Source: Algoriphagus litoralis
GTDB taxonomy: Bacteria > Bacteroidota > Bacteroidia > Cytophagales > Cyclobacteriaceae
Assembly: GCF_003259255.1 (NCBI RefSeq)
Contig: NZ_QGOL01000021.1
Span: forward strand, 1-64,000
Length of the DNA stretch: 64,000 nucleotides
Reading direction: 5' to 3'
The translations under genes were made by a program, and so were the position numbers. The notes under the pieces are model-generated. The model saw only the letters and a program-made list of their open reading frames with translations, made no database searches and was not told the DNA's origin. Positions 37,201 to 44,831 of the stretch are shown one piece after another (position 1 is the stretch's first letter; every line of letters starts with the position of its first letter).

Positions 37201-37278
37201 GACAGATTGGGACTGCCCATAACTCGTTACGCTTATGCAAAACATAAGCAACAAAAATCCGAAAAGCCGAATTTTCAT
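34207..37278 (-). CDS. susC: SusC/RagA-family TonB-linked outer-membrane transporter
   Basis: The protein is about 1023 aa. Signal peptide (MKIRLFGFLLLMFCISVTSY, then GQS) is followed by a carboxypeptidase-like regulatory domain (VQGVVTSEGEPIPGALVLVK to FVGYTTTEV). The SusC-specific region SEVVVVGYGSQIKKEVTGS, the plug (VRIRGQLSVSGGSQPLYVVDG, here 21 residues abbreviated as VRIRGQ...YVVDG; DISVLKDAASTSLYGSRAAN) and a 22-strand barrel ending in an aromatic residue (FGVNVNF) come next. It imports glycans bound by SusD using TonB energy. The ATG at 37278 is preferred because the signal peptide starts there; another ATG lies eight codons upstream. Three operator-like repeats lie in its divergent promoter region. 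Confidence 0.95.
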   Translation of the reverse strand: MKIRLFGFLLLMFCISVTSYGQSQSVQGVVTSEGEPIPGALVLVKGTQRGTVTDIDGSFSIEAAAGETLVVSFVGYTTTEVAVVGGKTTYDITLALSTSDLSEVVVVGYGSQIKKEVTGSIQSVNGKELADLPVSSVAQKLQGRLAGVQINQTTGRPGQGMNVRIRGQLSVSGGSQPLYVVDGFPITGDINSINPDEIEDISVLKDAASTSLYGSRAANGVVLITTKKGKAGVTNVNLNVFTGFQQVPEQGRLEMMNAEEFAQFKKEYYEDAGQVVPEVFQNPAQYRGETNDWYGAMLETAPITSYNLTVTSNKEKVNTAVIAGVFDQKGVVRNTDYQRFSLRMNTDYAVSDKVNIGVNVAPNYVKDNTPRTDGSRGTGILFNALHTWPVMPIYDEDGELTFFNRFPANTGNIFAYPNWLRSADEIINETLVVSVLANTYAEWKPIKGLSVKSTFNAEIRNSRFFSFNPSTATSSINVAIPTVAASIRDDNEDFSWLNENIVTYDKGFGDHNFQILGGFSNQQFRRDRTRVQADTYADDRLPTIQGALNINRGGTISGVEEWTLTSVFSRLTYNYKGKYLFTASVRGDGSSRFGADNRWGVFPSASAGWVLSDEGFLSDNSAISFTKIRASYGITGNNNIGNYTSYALVNNTINAAFGNTLVPGAGVTSLQNNNLGWETTAQFDIGLDLGLWDDRVSLVYDFYTKNTTNLLYAVQIPQESGFTNFNDNIGEIKFWGHEFAVNAIAVNTANFRWNINANISFNRNEVLELADGIDRVYGQFHITQVGQPFGQFYGLNKLGNYANAEDLANSPKIPGRSTVGSIKLEDVNGDGVITFGGDNDDRTIIGNPFPDFVYGIVNNFTFKNWDASITASGSEGNELYMRHLFSTANLDGVFNMVRRAKDRFRSPENPGEGIFGTTVGGGNVTGVERDWPNSNFVWDASYFTIRNITIGYTFKKLPKSVKSARIYASGQNLWVFTPYWGGSNPEVSMQDNGQGDGGNLSPGIDLAGYPVPRTITFGVNVNF

Positions 37279-37363
37279 TTTAGATAGATAGTAGTTATTC
37301 ATAAGACGGGTTTTATTGTATTGAAAATAATTCCATCCAATTACACCATATTCATAAAAGACC

Positions 37364-37512
37364 CTATCCTGCCCAATCCTGTAAAAAGTTCTCTAAATCA
37401 GGCATTTATTGCAGGATAGAGCAGGATAGTCCTGTAGAAAATCACACGTTATTAAAATGGTTAAATACCCCATTCGTGTAAAACAATTAAAAAAAAGGAT
37501 ACTACAGGATAG
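37364..37512. promoter_or_regulatory. Cluster of AGGATAG direct-repeat operators between susC and the cytochrome gene
   Basis: Three strong sites lie in the 361-bp divergent gap. CTATCCTGCCCAATCCTGTA spans 37364-37383. GCAGGATAGA plus GCAGGATAGT, then CCTGTAG, span 37411-37437. AGGATACTACAGGATAG spans 37496-37512. In each, two copies of AGGAT/ATCCT lie exactly 10 bp apart, one helical turn. The same words occur at 5675 and 5832 in front of the rhamnose arms. They probably bind one dimeric or oligomeric regulator controlling susCD and the gene at 37640. Confidence 0.65.
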
Positions 37513-37639
37513 TGTTTTGTAATGAAATAAAATTCAATATAAAATTGTCATATTTAATTAAACAGTCCCATAGAATATATACAAGTATTGAATTACTCCT
37601 GCTTTCTCCCTATACTTATTCCAAAATGCAACCCATCCT

Positions 37640-40600
37640 ATGACCCTATTCCAAACTCGCCATTATCTCTCATTTTTTATTGTTTCGCTGTTCATATTTT
37701 CAGCCTGTACCAAAGAAAAAACGCTTGAGCTAAGAAAAAACGCTCACATAACCTTAGTCGGAAATAACCTTGGCTCGAGGATGATGGACTACGGATTGTT
37801 CGAGACAGAATTGCACCTCCGCTACCCGGATAGTACGCTATTTATCCGAAATCTCAGTGACCCTGGAGACACCCCTGGATTTCGCCCCAGATCCGGCACC
37901 AACGATCCTTGGGCATTCCCAGGCGCGGAGGAATTTCAGACCGAATACGCCACCAAGTCAGGAAGTGAAGGATTTCTCGAAAAACCCGATCAATGGCTCA
38001 GTAGACTGCAAGCAGACATCGTCATTGGATTTTTTGGATTCAATGAGTCCTTCCAAGGACCCGAAGGTCTGGAAAATTTCAAAGCTGAACTAGATGCCTG
38101 GATTCGACATAGCAAAAGCCAACAATACAACGGTAAGTCTGCTCCACAAATCGCCCTAGTTTCCCCAATCGCCTTTGAAGACATCACCGCTATCAAAGAT
38201 GTTCCCAACGGAAAAAAAGAAAATGAGAACCTTAAACGCTACACAGACGCAATCAGGGAAACCGCAGCAAAGCATGAACTTGTATTTGTGGATGCATTTA
38301 CAGAAAGCCAGCGCTGGTATGAGCAATCTGATGAGCCACTGACCATTGATGGATCTCAACTGAATGAGGCAGGCTACTCCAAACTTGCCGTTCTTTTGGC
38401 TGATAAACTTTTTGGGGAAGAGTCGAGAAAAGCAGCAGGCAATTACGACCTGATTCACCAAGCTGTCATGGAAAAAAACTGGCTTTGGACCAACGATTAT
38501 AAAATCCCAAATGGAGTCCATGTTTTTGGTCGGAGATATGATCCTTTCGGGCCGGATAATTATCCTTTTGAACTGGAAAAAATCCGCCAGATGACTGCGA
38601 TCAGGGATACAGCAATCTGGGAAGCCACCACTGGAAAAATCAAAGATCTGATGGCAGCTGACGCGAAAACGAGAGCCTTGCCAGAGGTAGAGACCAACTA
38701 CAATCCGCAAGCAAACGGCAGCCTGGAATACAAGTATAATGAAGAGGCATTGAAAACGATCAAGGTACCTGATGGATACAAAATTGAGCTTTTTGCCTCA
38801 GAAGATCAGTTTCCTGACTTAGCCAATCCAGTACAACTTTCTTTTGACAACAAAGGACGACTATGGGTAGCTACTATGCCGAGCTATCCGCACTACAAGC
38901 CCGGAGATCCACGGCCACAGGACAAGCTGATTATTCTAGAGGATACAGATAATGATGGAAAGGCAGACAAACAGACCACATTTTCGGATAATCTTCATAT
39001 CCCGGTAGGATTTGAAATCGCCCCTGAAGGAGTATATGTCTCCCAAGGAAACAACTTGGTTTTATTGATCGATGACAATGGCGATGATAGAGCGGACCGA
39101 AAGGAAATCCTGCTCAGTGGATTTGATGATCATGACACACACCATGCTATTTCGGCATTCACTACTGACGAATCCGGTGCCATCTATATGGCTGAGGGAG
39201 TATTTTTGCACACCAATGTGGAAACTTCCTATGGTCCGGTCAGAGCTTCGAACGGAGGCTTTTACCGCTTCGAACCCAAGCGTCACAAGCTGGAGCGGGT
39301 GAACCAAGTGAATATTCCCAACCCTTGGGGCATTGCCTTTGACGATTGGGGACAAAATTTCTATGCTGAAACGTCCGGTCCAAATGTAAACTGGATGCTT
39401 CCCGGATCTACCCTTCCACGCTATGGAAATGGGAATTTCAAAGGTCCAAACCTGATTGAAAAAGCCCATATGGTGCGTCCAACTTCTGGTTTGGAATTCA
39501 TCTCCAGCCGTCATTTCCCTGGAGATGTTCAGGGAGATCTGATCATCAACAATACCATCGGATTTCTGGGAACCAAGCAACACCAAGTGATAGAGGACAC
39601 TGTGGGTTTTGTTACCAAATGGAGACAGGATCTGGTCGTATCTACAGACAGAAACTTCCGCCCGGTAGACATGGAGATTGCGCCGGATGGATCACTATAT
39701 ATCGTGGATTGGCACAACATTCTCATCGGCCACATGCAGCACAATGCCCGAGATCCACTTCGTGATCATGTGCACGGTAGAGTGTATCGAGTGACCTACC
39801 CTTCTCGACCTTTGGTCACGCCTGCCAAAATAGATGGAGCTGGCATCACAGAATTATTGGAAAACCTGAAGCTCCCCGAGTACCGGAGCAGATACAGAAC
39901 ACGTCGGGAACTGAGAGGTCGTGATAGCAAAGAAGTAACCGCAGCGGTAGAAAATTGGATTTCTACCTTAGATAAGAATGACCCAAACTACGAGCATCAC
40001 CGATTAGAAGCACTTTGGGTAACCTGGGGAGCCAATCAGGTCAATCAATCTCTACTCAAAGAACTTTTAAAATCCGCTGATTATCGCGTTCGAGCGGCCG
40101 CCACGCGTGTATTACGCTATACCGGCCATCAAGTCACCGATCAGTCAGACTTACTGATGGCCGCTGCCAAAGATCCTCATGGAAGAGTACGAATGGAAGC
40201 CATTGCTGCTGCGTCCTGGCTACCAAGAGAAATCGGACTTCCTATTTTAGCCGAAGCTGAAAAGCAGCCTATGGACAAGACATGGCTCCCTGGAACTCTG
40301 GAAACTGCAGTTGCCCACTTGAATGGACTATCTGTCACGCAGAAAAAAGAAGAGGACATCAAATCATCACTCACCGGTTCGGACCGGGAGCTTTTTGTCT
40401 TGGGTAAGGAAATTTATGCACGGGAAGGATTCTGTAGCACGTGTCATCAGGCAGACGGGGGAGGATTGACTGCTTCCCAATTCCCTCCACTTCGAGGAAC
40501 TCCCTGGGTGACTGGAAGTCCAGAGCGGCTGATCAAAATTGTGCTGAAAGGAATCATGGGGCCAATCGAAGTAGCCGGACGTGAATATCCCGGACAGGTT

Positions 40601-40795
40601 CCAATGACTCCTTACGAAGGAATGCTCAACGATTCCGAAATTGCTGCCGTCCTGACTTATGTTAGAAATTCATTTGGCAACCAGGCAAGTCCCATTTCTC
40701 CTGAATTGGTCAGACAAGTGCGAGAAGAGGTAAAAGACAAAACCGGTTTCTGGAGTCCTGAGGAATTATTGAAGGCGCATCCGATGGAGAAGTGA
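37640..40795 (+). CDS. Pseudo-SGNH / propeller / HEAT / cytochrome c lipoprotein (PVC-type)
   Basis: This is a 1051-aa lipoprotein (lipobox S-A-C, Cys23). Residues ~35-260 have an SGNH-hydrolase-like fold, but the catalytic positions look changed: block I reads LVGNNLGSR without GDS, and block V reads DGSQLNEAGY with Gln where His is usual. Residues ~370-730 are a beta-propeller of the membrane-bound dehydrogenase type (LANPVQLSFDNKGRLWVATM, NPWGIAFDDWGQNFYAETSG, DMEIAPDGSLYIVDWHN). HEAT-like helices (~740-890) follow. The C-terminal cytochrome c domain has CSTCH at 932-936 and possible axial Met in QVPMTPYEG. It probably oxidises a sugar in the periplasm. A five-codon frame (ATG at 37626) ends overlapping its start as ATGA. 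Confidence 0.87.
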   Translation: MTLFQTRHYLSFFIVSLFIFSACTKEKTLELRKNAHITLVGNNLGSRMMDYGLFETELHLRYPDSTLFIRNLSDPGDTPGFRPRSGTNDPWAFPGAEEFQTEYATKSGSEGFLEKPDQWLSRLQADIVIGFFGFNESFQGPEGLENFKAELDAWIRHSKSQQYNGKSAPQIALVSPIAFEDITAIKDVPNGKKENENLKRYTDAIRETAAKHELVFVDAFTESQRWYEQSDEPLTIDGSQLNEAGYSKLAVLLADKLFGEESRKAAGNYDLIHQAVMEKNWLWTNDYKIPNGVHVFGRRYDPFGPDNYPFELEKIRQMTAIRDTAIWEATTGKIKDLMAADAKTRALPEVETNYNPQANGSLEYKYNEEALKTIKVPDGYKIELFASEDQFPDLANPVQLSFDNKGRLWVATMPSYPHYKPGDPRPQDKLIILEDTDNDGKADKQTTFSDNLHIPVGFEIAPEGVYVSQGNNLVLLIDDNGDDRADRKEILLSGFDDHDTHHAISAFTTDESGAIYMAEGVFLHTNVETSYGPVRASNGGFYRFEPKRHKLERVNQVNIPNPWGIAFDDWGQNFYAETSGPNVNWMLPGSTLPRYGNGNFKGPNLIEKAHMVRPTSGLEFISSRHFPGDVQGDLIINNTIGFLGTKQHQVIEDTVGFVTKWRQDLVVSTDRNFRPVDMEIAPDGSLYIVDWHNILIGHMQHNARDPLRDHVHGRVYRVTYPSRPLVTPAKIDGAGITELLENLKLPEYRSRYRTRRELRGRDSKEVTAAVENWISTLDKNDPNYEHHRLEALWVTWGANQVNQSLLKELLKSADYRVRAAATRVLRYTGHQVTDQSDLLMAAAKDPHGRVRMEAIAAASWLPREIGLPILAEAEKQPMDKTWLPGTLETAVAHLNGLSVTQKKEEDIKSSLTGSDRELFVLGKEIYAREGFCSTCHQADGGGLTASQFPPLRGTPWVTGSPERLIKIVLKGIMGPIEVAGREYPGQVPMTPYEGMLNDSEIAAVLTYVRNSFGNQASPISPELVRQVREEVKDKTGFWSPEELLKAHPMEK

Positions 40796-40821
40796 CGATG
40801 TCGGATTTTACGGAAACTTCA

Positions 40822-41027
40822 TCATTCGATGTTCGATATTAAAAAGTTATTGGTTATTAAGTTAATGGTAAGGGAGCGCAAGGAAAACTCATGTTCACCG
40901 TTCAGATTTGGATGTTAGGTCATTTGTTTGCAGCGTAATCAGCTTAAAAAAAGCTTACTCCTTGTTCACATGATTGAGGTTCATTTCGACCTCGTAATTC
41001 GTAAATCGTACTTCGTAATTAAAGAAT
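40822..41027. repeat. Word-repeat spacer before the FG-GAP gene
   Basis: TCATTCGATGTTCGATATT and AAGTTATTGGTTATTAAG words (40822-40867) come first. CTCGTAATTCGTAAATCG and TACTTCGTAATTAAAG words (about 40991-41022) end just before the ATG at 41032. Compare the leader at 9205-9240. Confidence 0.6.
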
Positions 41028-41031
41028 CCAA

Positions 41032-42144
41032 ATGAAATTCCCCCTTTTTTTCCTAGCATTTGCCTTTCCTGCGATTTCCTTTTCTCAATCGAAAAACATC
41101 AACTTCGAAAAGCAGCTAATTGCCTACGAAAGCTATGAATCGGTGGGAATCATGGATGTAGACAAAGACGGAATCCCGGATTTGGTCTCAGGCAGCTATT
41201 GGTACAAAGGACCCAAATTCCTCGATAGGTTTTTGATCGGTCAAGTGAAGCGTTATGGGGAGTATTTTGAGGATTTTGCAACTATCCCCATGGATGTGAA
41301 TGGAGATGGAAAAATGGATTTCATCACTGGGGGTTGGTTTGAAGGACAGCTTATTTGGAAAGAAAATCCGGGAAATGGCAAGGAATGGACTTCGCATAGC
41401 ATCGCCGAAACAGGCAATATCGAAACCATCCGAGCCTGGGACATCGATGGAGATGGAACCTTGGAAATCGTCCCCAATAACCCGAGAAAACCCTTGGCTT
41501 TCTACAAATGGGTAGCCCCAAATCAATTTGAAAAGTATGAGGTTTTTGAAACCCAAGGTCATGGTTTGGGCTTTGGGGATATCAATGGCGATGGCTGGGG
41601 TGACTTGATCAGTTCCTTTGGCTGGTACGAGGCACCACCGGATTTGCGCTATGGAGAGTGGATTTTTCACCCGACGTTCGAATTGGGCGACGTGAGTATT
41701 CCGATTATCGTCACAGATTTGAACGGGGACGAAATGAATGACCTCATTGTCGGTAATGGTCATGGTTATGGTCTCTTTTGGATGGAGCAGCATCGCGATG
41801 TCGATGGTAAAATCACTTTTTTGAAGCACAATATCGACCCCTACCAAGCCCAATACCATGTGCTGGAGTGGATAGACCTCGACGGAGATGGCAAAAATGA
41901 ACTGATCACAGGCAAGCGCTACCGTGCACACAACGGCAAAGACCCCGGAGGGAATGATGAAATCGGATTATATTATTTCGAGTGGGACGGAGAATCCTTT
42001 GTGAAAAATGTCATCAGCTATGGACCTTTTGGAGAGGGTAAGGGAACAGGTCTCTATTTTTCCACGGGAGATTTAAATGGAGATGGCAAAATCGATATCG
42101 CGGTTGCAGGGAAAGATGGCTTGGCGGTATTTTATCAGAAGTAA
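41032..42144 (+). CDS. Secreted FG-GAP/VCBS-repeat protein
   Basis: This is a 370-aa exported protein (signal MKFPLFFLAFAFPAISFS) built of about seven FG-GAP-like propeller blades. Each has a calcium-binding loop of the D-x-D/N-x-D/N-G pattern: DVDKDGIPDLVSG, DVNGDGKMDFITG, DIDGDGTLEIV, DINGDGWGDL, DLNGDEMNDLIVG, DLDGDGKNELITG and DLNGDGKIDIAVAG. Such propellers bind ligands, mostly sugars or proteins, outside the cytoplasm; some relatives are lyases acting on rhamnose-containing pectin. It ends the sugar locus and sits 237 bp after the large cytochrome gene in the same direction. Function beyond calcium-stabilised binding is not established. Confidence 0.82.
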   Translation: MKFPLFFLAFAFPAISFSQSKNINFEKQLIAYESYESVGIMDVDKDGIPDLVSGSYWYKGPKFLDRFLIGQVKRYGEYFEDFATIPMDVNGDGKMDFITGGWFEGQLIWKENPGNGKEWTSHSIAETGNIETIRAWDIDGDGTLEIVPNNPRKPLAFYKWVAPNQFEKYEVFETQGHGLGFGDINGDGWGDLISSFGWYEAPPDLRYGEWIFHPTFELGDVSIPIIVTDLNGDEMNDLIVGNGHGYGLFWMEQHRDVDGKITFLKHNIDPYQAQYHVLEWIDLDGDGKNELITGKRYRAHNGKDPGGNDEIGLYYFEWDGESFVKNVISYGPFGEGKGTGLYFSTGDLNGDGKIDIAVAGKDGLAVFYQK

Positions 42145-42286
42145 GCTGATAATTATAATTCTGGGATAGGAGTGGCGCCTTTGCCATTCAAACCCACAGC
42201 CTGCAGGATGGACATTATTAATTTAAAGGCTTAATTCATGCTTATACTAATTGAATGTGATTTTTCAAGCCATAGGTTTTCTTTAA

Positions 42287-42580
42287 ATTCTAATTGTTCC
42301 CTTGATTGGGTCCACCCAGCAATATTATCCTTACAAACCCCGCATCCTCATCAGCACCGACATCGGAGGCACTGATCCAGATGACAATCAGGGTATGGCG
42401 CATCTGCTGATGTTCAGCGATTGGTTTGACATCGAGGGATGGATTTCCGCCCCTTCCTAGGGAAGCGGAAGTACCGCTGAGATTTTGCGGAAGATTGATT
42501 TTTTGGAATTCGAGGGTTTGGAAAGAACCCAGAAACACATTTTTTCAATACCGATTAAAGACTTCTTCCATTTGGAATAA
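42287..42580 (+). pseudogene. Remnant of a DUF1593 (nucleoside hydrolase-like) gene
   Basis: The frame from 42287 reads a signal-peptide-like tail (ILIVPLIGST) and then KPRILISTDIGGTDPDDNQG and MAHLLMFSDWFDIEGWISAP. These are the metal-binding start of DUF1593 proteins, which resemble inosine-uridine nucleoside hydrolases. An in-frame TAG at 42458-42460 follows. Another 39 codons stay open with partial family resemblance (AEILRKIDFLE) before TAA at 42578. Full-length members are several hundred residues, so only the N-terminal end survives. The initiator codon is also missing. Confidence 0.75.
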
Positions 42581-42715
42581 ATGACTTTGGGTTACCCAAG
42601 TTGCTAGACAGTCCAATTTCAGGGAAAGAAAAAAATTCAAATATTTTTTTTCAATACTTTTTTATTGTTTTTCAATAAATATTTACCGAGGTTTGAGACA
42701 TCAAATTCAAACACT

Positions 42716-43279
42716 ATGAATATTTTGAAATCTCATTGGAAAGAAAAATGGGTAAATCAACCCGCACTCATGCTGATTACTATAGTCATCTGGGCAATCT
42801 TTATTGGTCTCTGCATCCAGGCAGGCGCGCTATTATTCACGTTTATCTACAGCTTATTTAATCCAATTGTATCCCAGGATCTCTTCGAAGGACTCAATCT
42901 CTCTGCATTGCGTGAGCAAAACACTTGGTACTATTGTGGGGTGATTTCTGCGGTTTTATATATCCTAGGTATGGAAATCTATCTTTTTTACCTGATGATC
43001 CGGATTTTTCTCAAAATCAATTTGGTGCATCCATTCAGCCAAGAGATCTCCAAACTAATCTCAGCAATCAGCTTTACTGCATTCCAAGTAGGGGTTGGGA
43101 TTATTTTCGCTACTGCTTGGTTTAGGTGGATGGAAAAAAGAGAATACGATCTGGACCAAATTTACAGCCTGATGGGCGGTGGATCAGAGTATCTCCTGAT
43201 GGCAGCCATACTGGTGGCAATCAGCCAAGTCTTCAAGAGAGGAGTAGAATTGCAAGCTGAAAGTGAATTGACGGTATAA
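42716..43279 (+). CDS. DUF2975 membrane protein, copy 1
   Basis: This is a 187-aa protein with four hydrophobic segments (residues ~17-45, 75-98, 118-140, 158-175). The DUF2975 hallmark lies in the third quarter: a loop of the type HPFSQEISKLIS. It ends with FKRGVELQAESELTV, nearly the same as its two downstream paralogues. The ATG at 42716 is used because an upstream in-frame start would add 17 codons without homology to the paralogues. It is first in an operon with two paralogues and a Cro-type regulator. The role of DUF2975 is unknown, but its pairing with a small XRE regulator is common. Confidence 0.82.
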   Translation: MNILKSHWKEKWVNQPALMLITIVIWAIFIGLCIQAGALLFTFIYSLFNPIVSQDLFEGLNLSALREQNTWYYCGVISAVLYILGMEIYLFYLMIRIFLKINLVHPFSQEISKLISAISFTAFQVGVGIIFATAWFRWMEKREYDLDQIYSLMGGGSEYLLMAAILVAISQVFKRGVELQAESELTV

Positions 43280-43290
43280 TCTTCCTGCCC

Positions 43291-43827
43291 ATGTCTCCTA
43301 AAACCAAACTCGTCCTCAATTTCCTCCATGTCATTACTTGGATCATCTTTATCGCACTGTGCTATCAAGCAGGGGCTTTGATGTTCAACTATGCTTTCAT
43401 GCAGTTTCGTGTGTTTCCGGTAGAAAACCTGTACCTGATTTTGGATCTTTCCGAGCTTTTTGTTCAAAATGAGTTTCTCTTTGGCCTCTTATTCAGCTTA
43501 GCCATTGGATTGACTGCCTTGAAAGCCTACTCCTTCTATTTAATCACTAAGATTTTTGAGTATTTGAACTTACACAAGCCCTTCAGTGAGGAGATTTCCA
43601 ACCTGATTTCCAAGATCAGCCTCTACATTTTTGCTATCGGTATCCTAGGGGCGATCGCAAATGGAATTAATAAGGAATTGGCTAAACAGGGCTATCCTGT
43701 AGAAAACACCTGGGAATATTGGAATGATTATGCTGCATTTCTGATGATGGCTGCAGTCATTTTTGTGATCGCTCAGGTTTTCAAAAAAGGTTTGGAGATA
43801 CAGTCTGAGAATGATCTAACAGTCTAA
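43291..43827 (+). CDS. DUF2975 membrane protein, copy 2
   Basis: This is a 178-aa protein with four membrane segments, the DUF2975 loop KPFSEEISNLISKISL and the C-terminal signature FKKGLEIQSENDLTV. It starts 11 bp after copy 1 and is its closest relative: the N-terminal segments share the pattern WIIFIALCYQAGAL / WAIFIGLCIQAGAL. This points to tandem duplication. Function unknown. Confidence 0.83.
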   Translation: MSPKTKLVLNFLHVITWIIFIALCYQAGALMFNYAFMQFRVFPVENLYLILDLSELFVQNEFLFGLLFSLAIGLTALKAYSFYLITKIFEYLNLHKPFSEEISNLISKISLYIFAIGILGAIANGINKELAKQGYPVENTWEYWNDYAAFLMMAAVIFVIAQVFKKGLEIQSENDLTV

Positions 43828-43853
43828 TCAATCGCTGCATTTATAAAATAATA

Positions 43854-44612
43854 ATGATGAAAACTACAAAGATATTGCTTTGGATTACTTACCTCAGTTT
43901 TGGTTTAACAATCATTGCCTTAGGCATTTTAGGCGCATTTTTTTCTCGAACGGGATTCCCTTCACAAGAAGACGAGAGCCAAAATCTAGAAGGTGTAGTT
44001 TCTAAAAGTACAACGAGTAAGTTTGAACTACCTATGAACCTAAATGTAGAATACTATTTTCGAATCAAAGAAGGTGAATTATTGGTAGACAGCTATTTTT
44101 TAAAAATTCAGAAGAAATTCCTAACTGATTCAGAATTAGTCGGCGTCTCGGAGAGGGATGAAGATTATCCGGTTTTGGTAGCAGGTAATCTTTATAAAAT
44201 ACCAGACGCAGACAGTTATTGGTATTTTTCAATTCCCTATTCAAGTATCAAGGCAGCACTAACAATTGGAAAGATTTACATCTTTTTGGCAGTATTAACT
44301 ATAGTATTAGCATTTTTTATAACAATCAGATTTCTGCAAAACTGCGATAAAGGAATGTTCTTTGTCAAAGCTAATGTCACCTATATCAGAATCATAGCTT
44401 ATCTCGCTATTGGATTCAGCCTAATCGACTATGCAGCTCAATGGCTAGTCTTTAAAAGATTAAACAATAGCTTTAGCGAATTTCCAATCAATATTGACTC
44501 TGCCTTGGACTTCAATTGGACGTACCTAATCGCTTCTCTTTTTTTATTATTAATCATCCAGGCCTTTTCTGAAGGTATAAAACTAAAAGAGGAACAATCC
44601 TTAACCATCTAA
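43854..44612 (+). CDS. DUF2975 membrane protein, copy 3 with enlarged loop
   Basis: This is a 252-aa paralogue with the same four-helix plan and the C-terminal ending FSEGIKLKEEQSLTI. Between helices 1 and 2 there is an extra domain of about 90 residues (residues ~40-130, beta-rich, probably periplasmic). The usual HPFS-type loop is replaced by KGMFFVKANVTYIRI. It starts 26 bp after copy 2; two consecutive ATGs could serve as start. The insertion suggests a sensing or partner-binding role distinct from copies 1 and 2, though this is inference. Confidence 0.78.
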   Translation: MMKTTKILLWITYLSFGLTIIALGILGAFFSRTGFPSQEDESQNLEGVVSKSTTSKFELPMNLNVEYYFRIKEGELLVDSYFLKIQKKFLTDSELVGVSERDEDYPVLVAGNLYKIPDADSYWYFSIPYSSIKAALTIGKIYIFLAVLTIVLAFFITIRFLQNCDKGMFFVKANVTYIRIIAYLAIGFSLIDYAAQWLVFKRLNNSFSEFPINIDSALDFNWTYLIASLFLLLIIQAFSEGIKLKEEQSLTI

Positions 44613-44615
44613 ATC

Positions 44616-44831
44616 ATGCCCATAATAGTCAATTTAGATGTCATGATGGCCAAGCGGAAAATGTCCCTCAATGAACTCTCCGAGAAGGTGGACATCACGC
44701 TTTCCAATCTATCTATCCTGAAGACTGGAAAAGCAAAAGCGATGAGGTTTAGCACGCTGGAATCCATCTGCAAAGCTTTGGATTGTCAGCCGGGGGATAT
44801 TTTGGAGTTTAGGGAGGAGGTGTCAGGCTGA
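44616..44831 (+). CDS. Cro/CI-type helix-turn-helix regulator (YozG-like)
   Basis: This is a 71-aa single-domain regulator. The XRE helix-turn-helix spans MAKRKMSLNELSEKVD, ITLSNLSILKTGKAKAMRFS and TLESICKALDCQPGDILEF. It lies 3 bp after the third DUF2975 gene, a common gene pairing in Gram-positives and Bacteroidota, and probably represses its own operon. The last three codons and the stop fall inside a TGTCAGGCTGAGCGG repeat, so the C-terminus was set by repeat insertion. Confidence 0.9.
   Translation: MPIIVNLDVMMAKRKMSLNELSEKVDITLSNLSILKTGKAKAMRFSTLESICKALDCQPGDILEFREEVSG

Noticed and set aside
38156..38710. 184-codon antisense frame inside the large cytochrome gene
   Set aside because: The sense strand encodes a clear SGNH-like domain; the antisense product has no family features.
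41188..41931. 247-codon antisense frame in the FG-GAP gene
   Set aside because: Produced by the Asp/Gly-rich repeat codons of the sense gene; no recognisable domain.
42290..42538. 82-codon minus frame over the DUF1593 remnant
   Set aside because: The plus-strand frame carries the family motif STDIGGTDPDDNQG, so the minus frame is a shadow.
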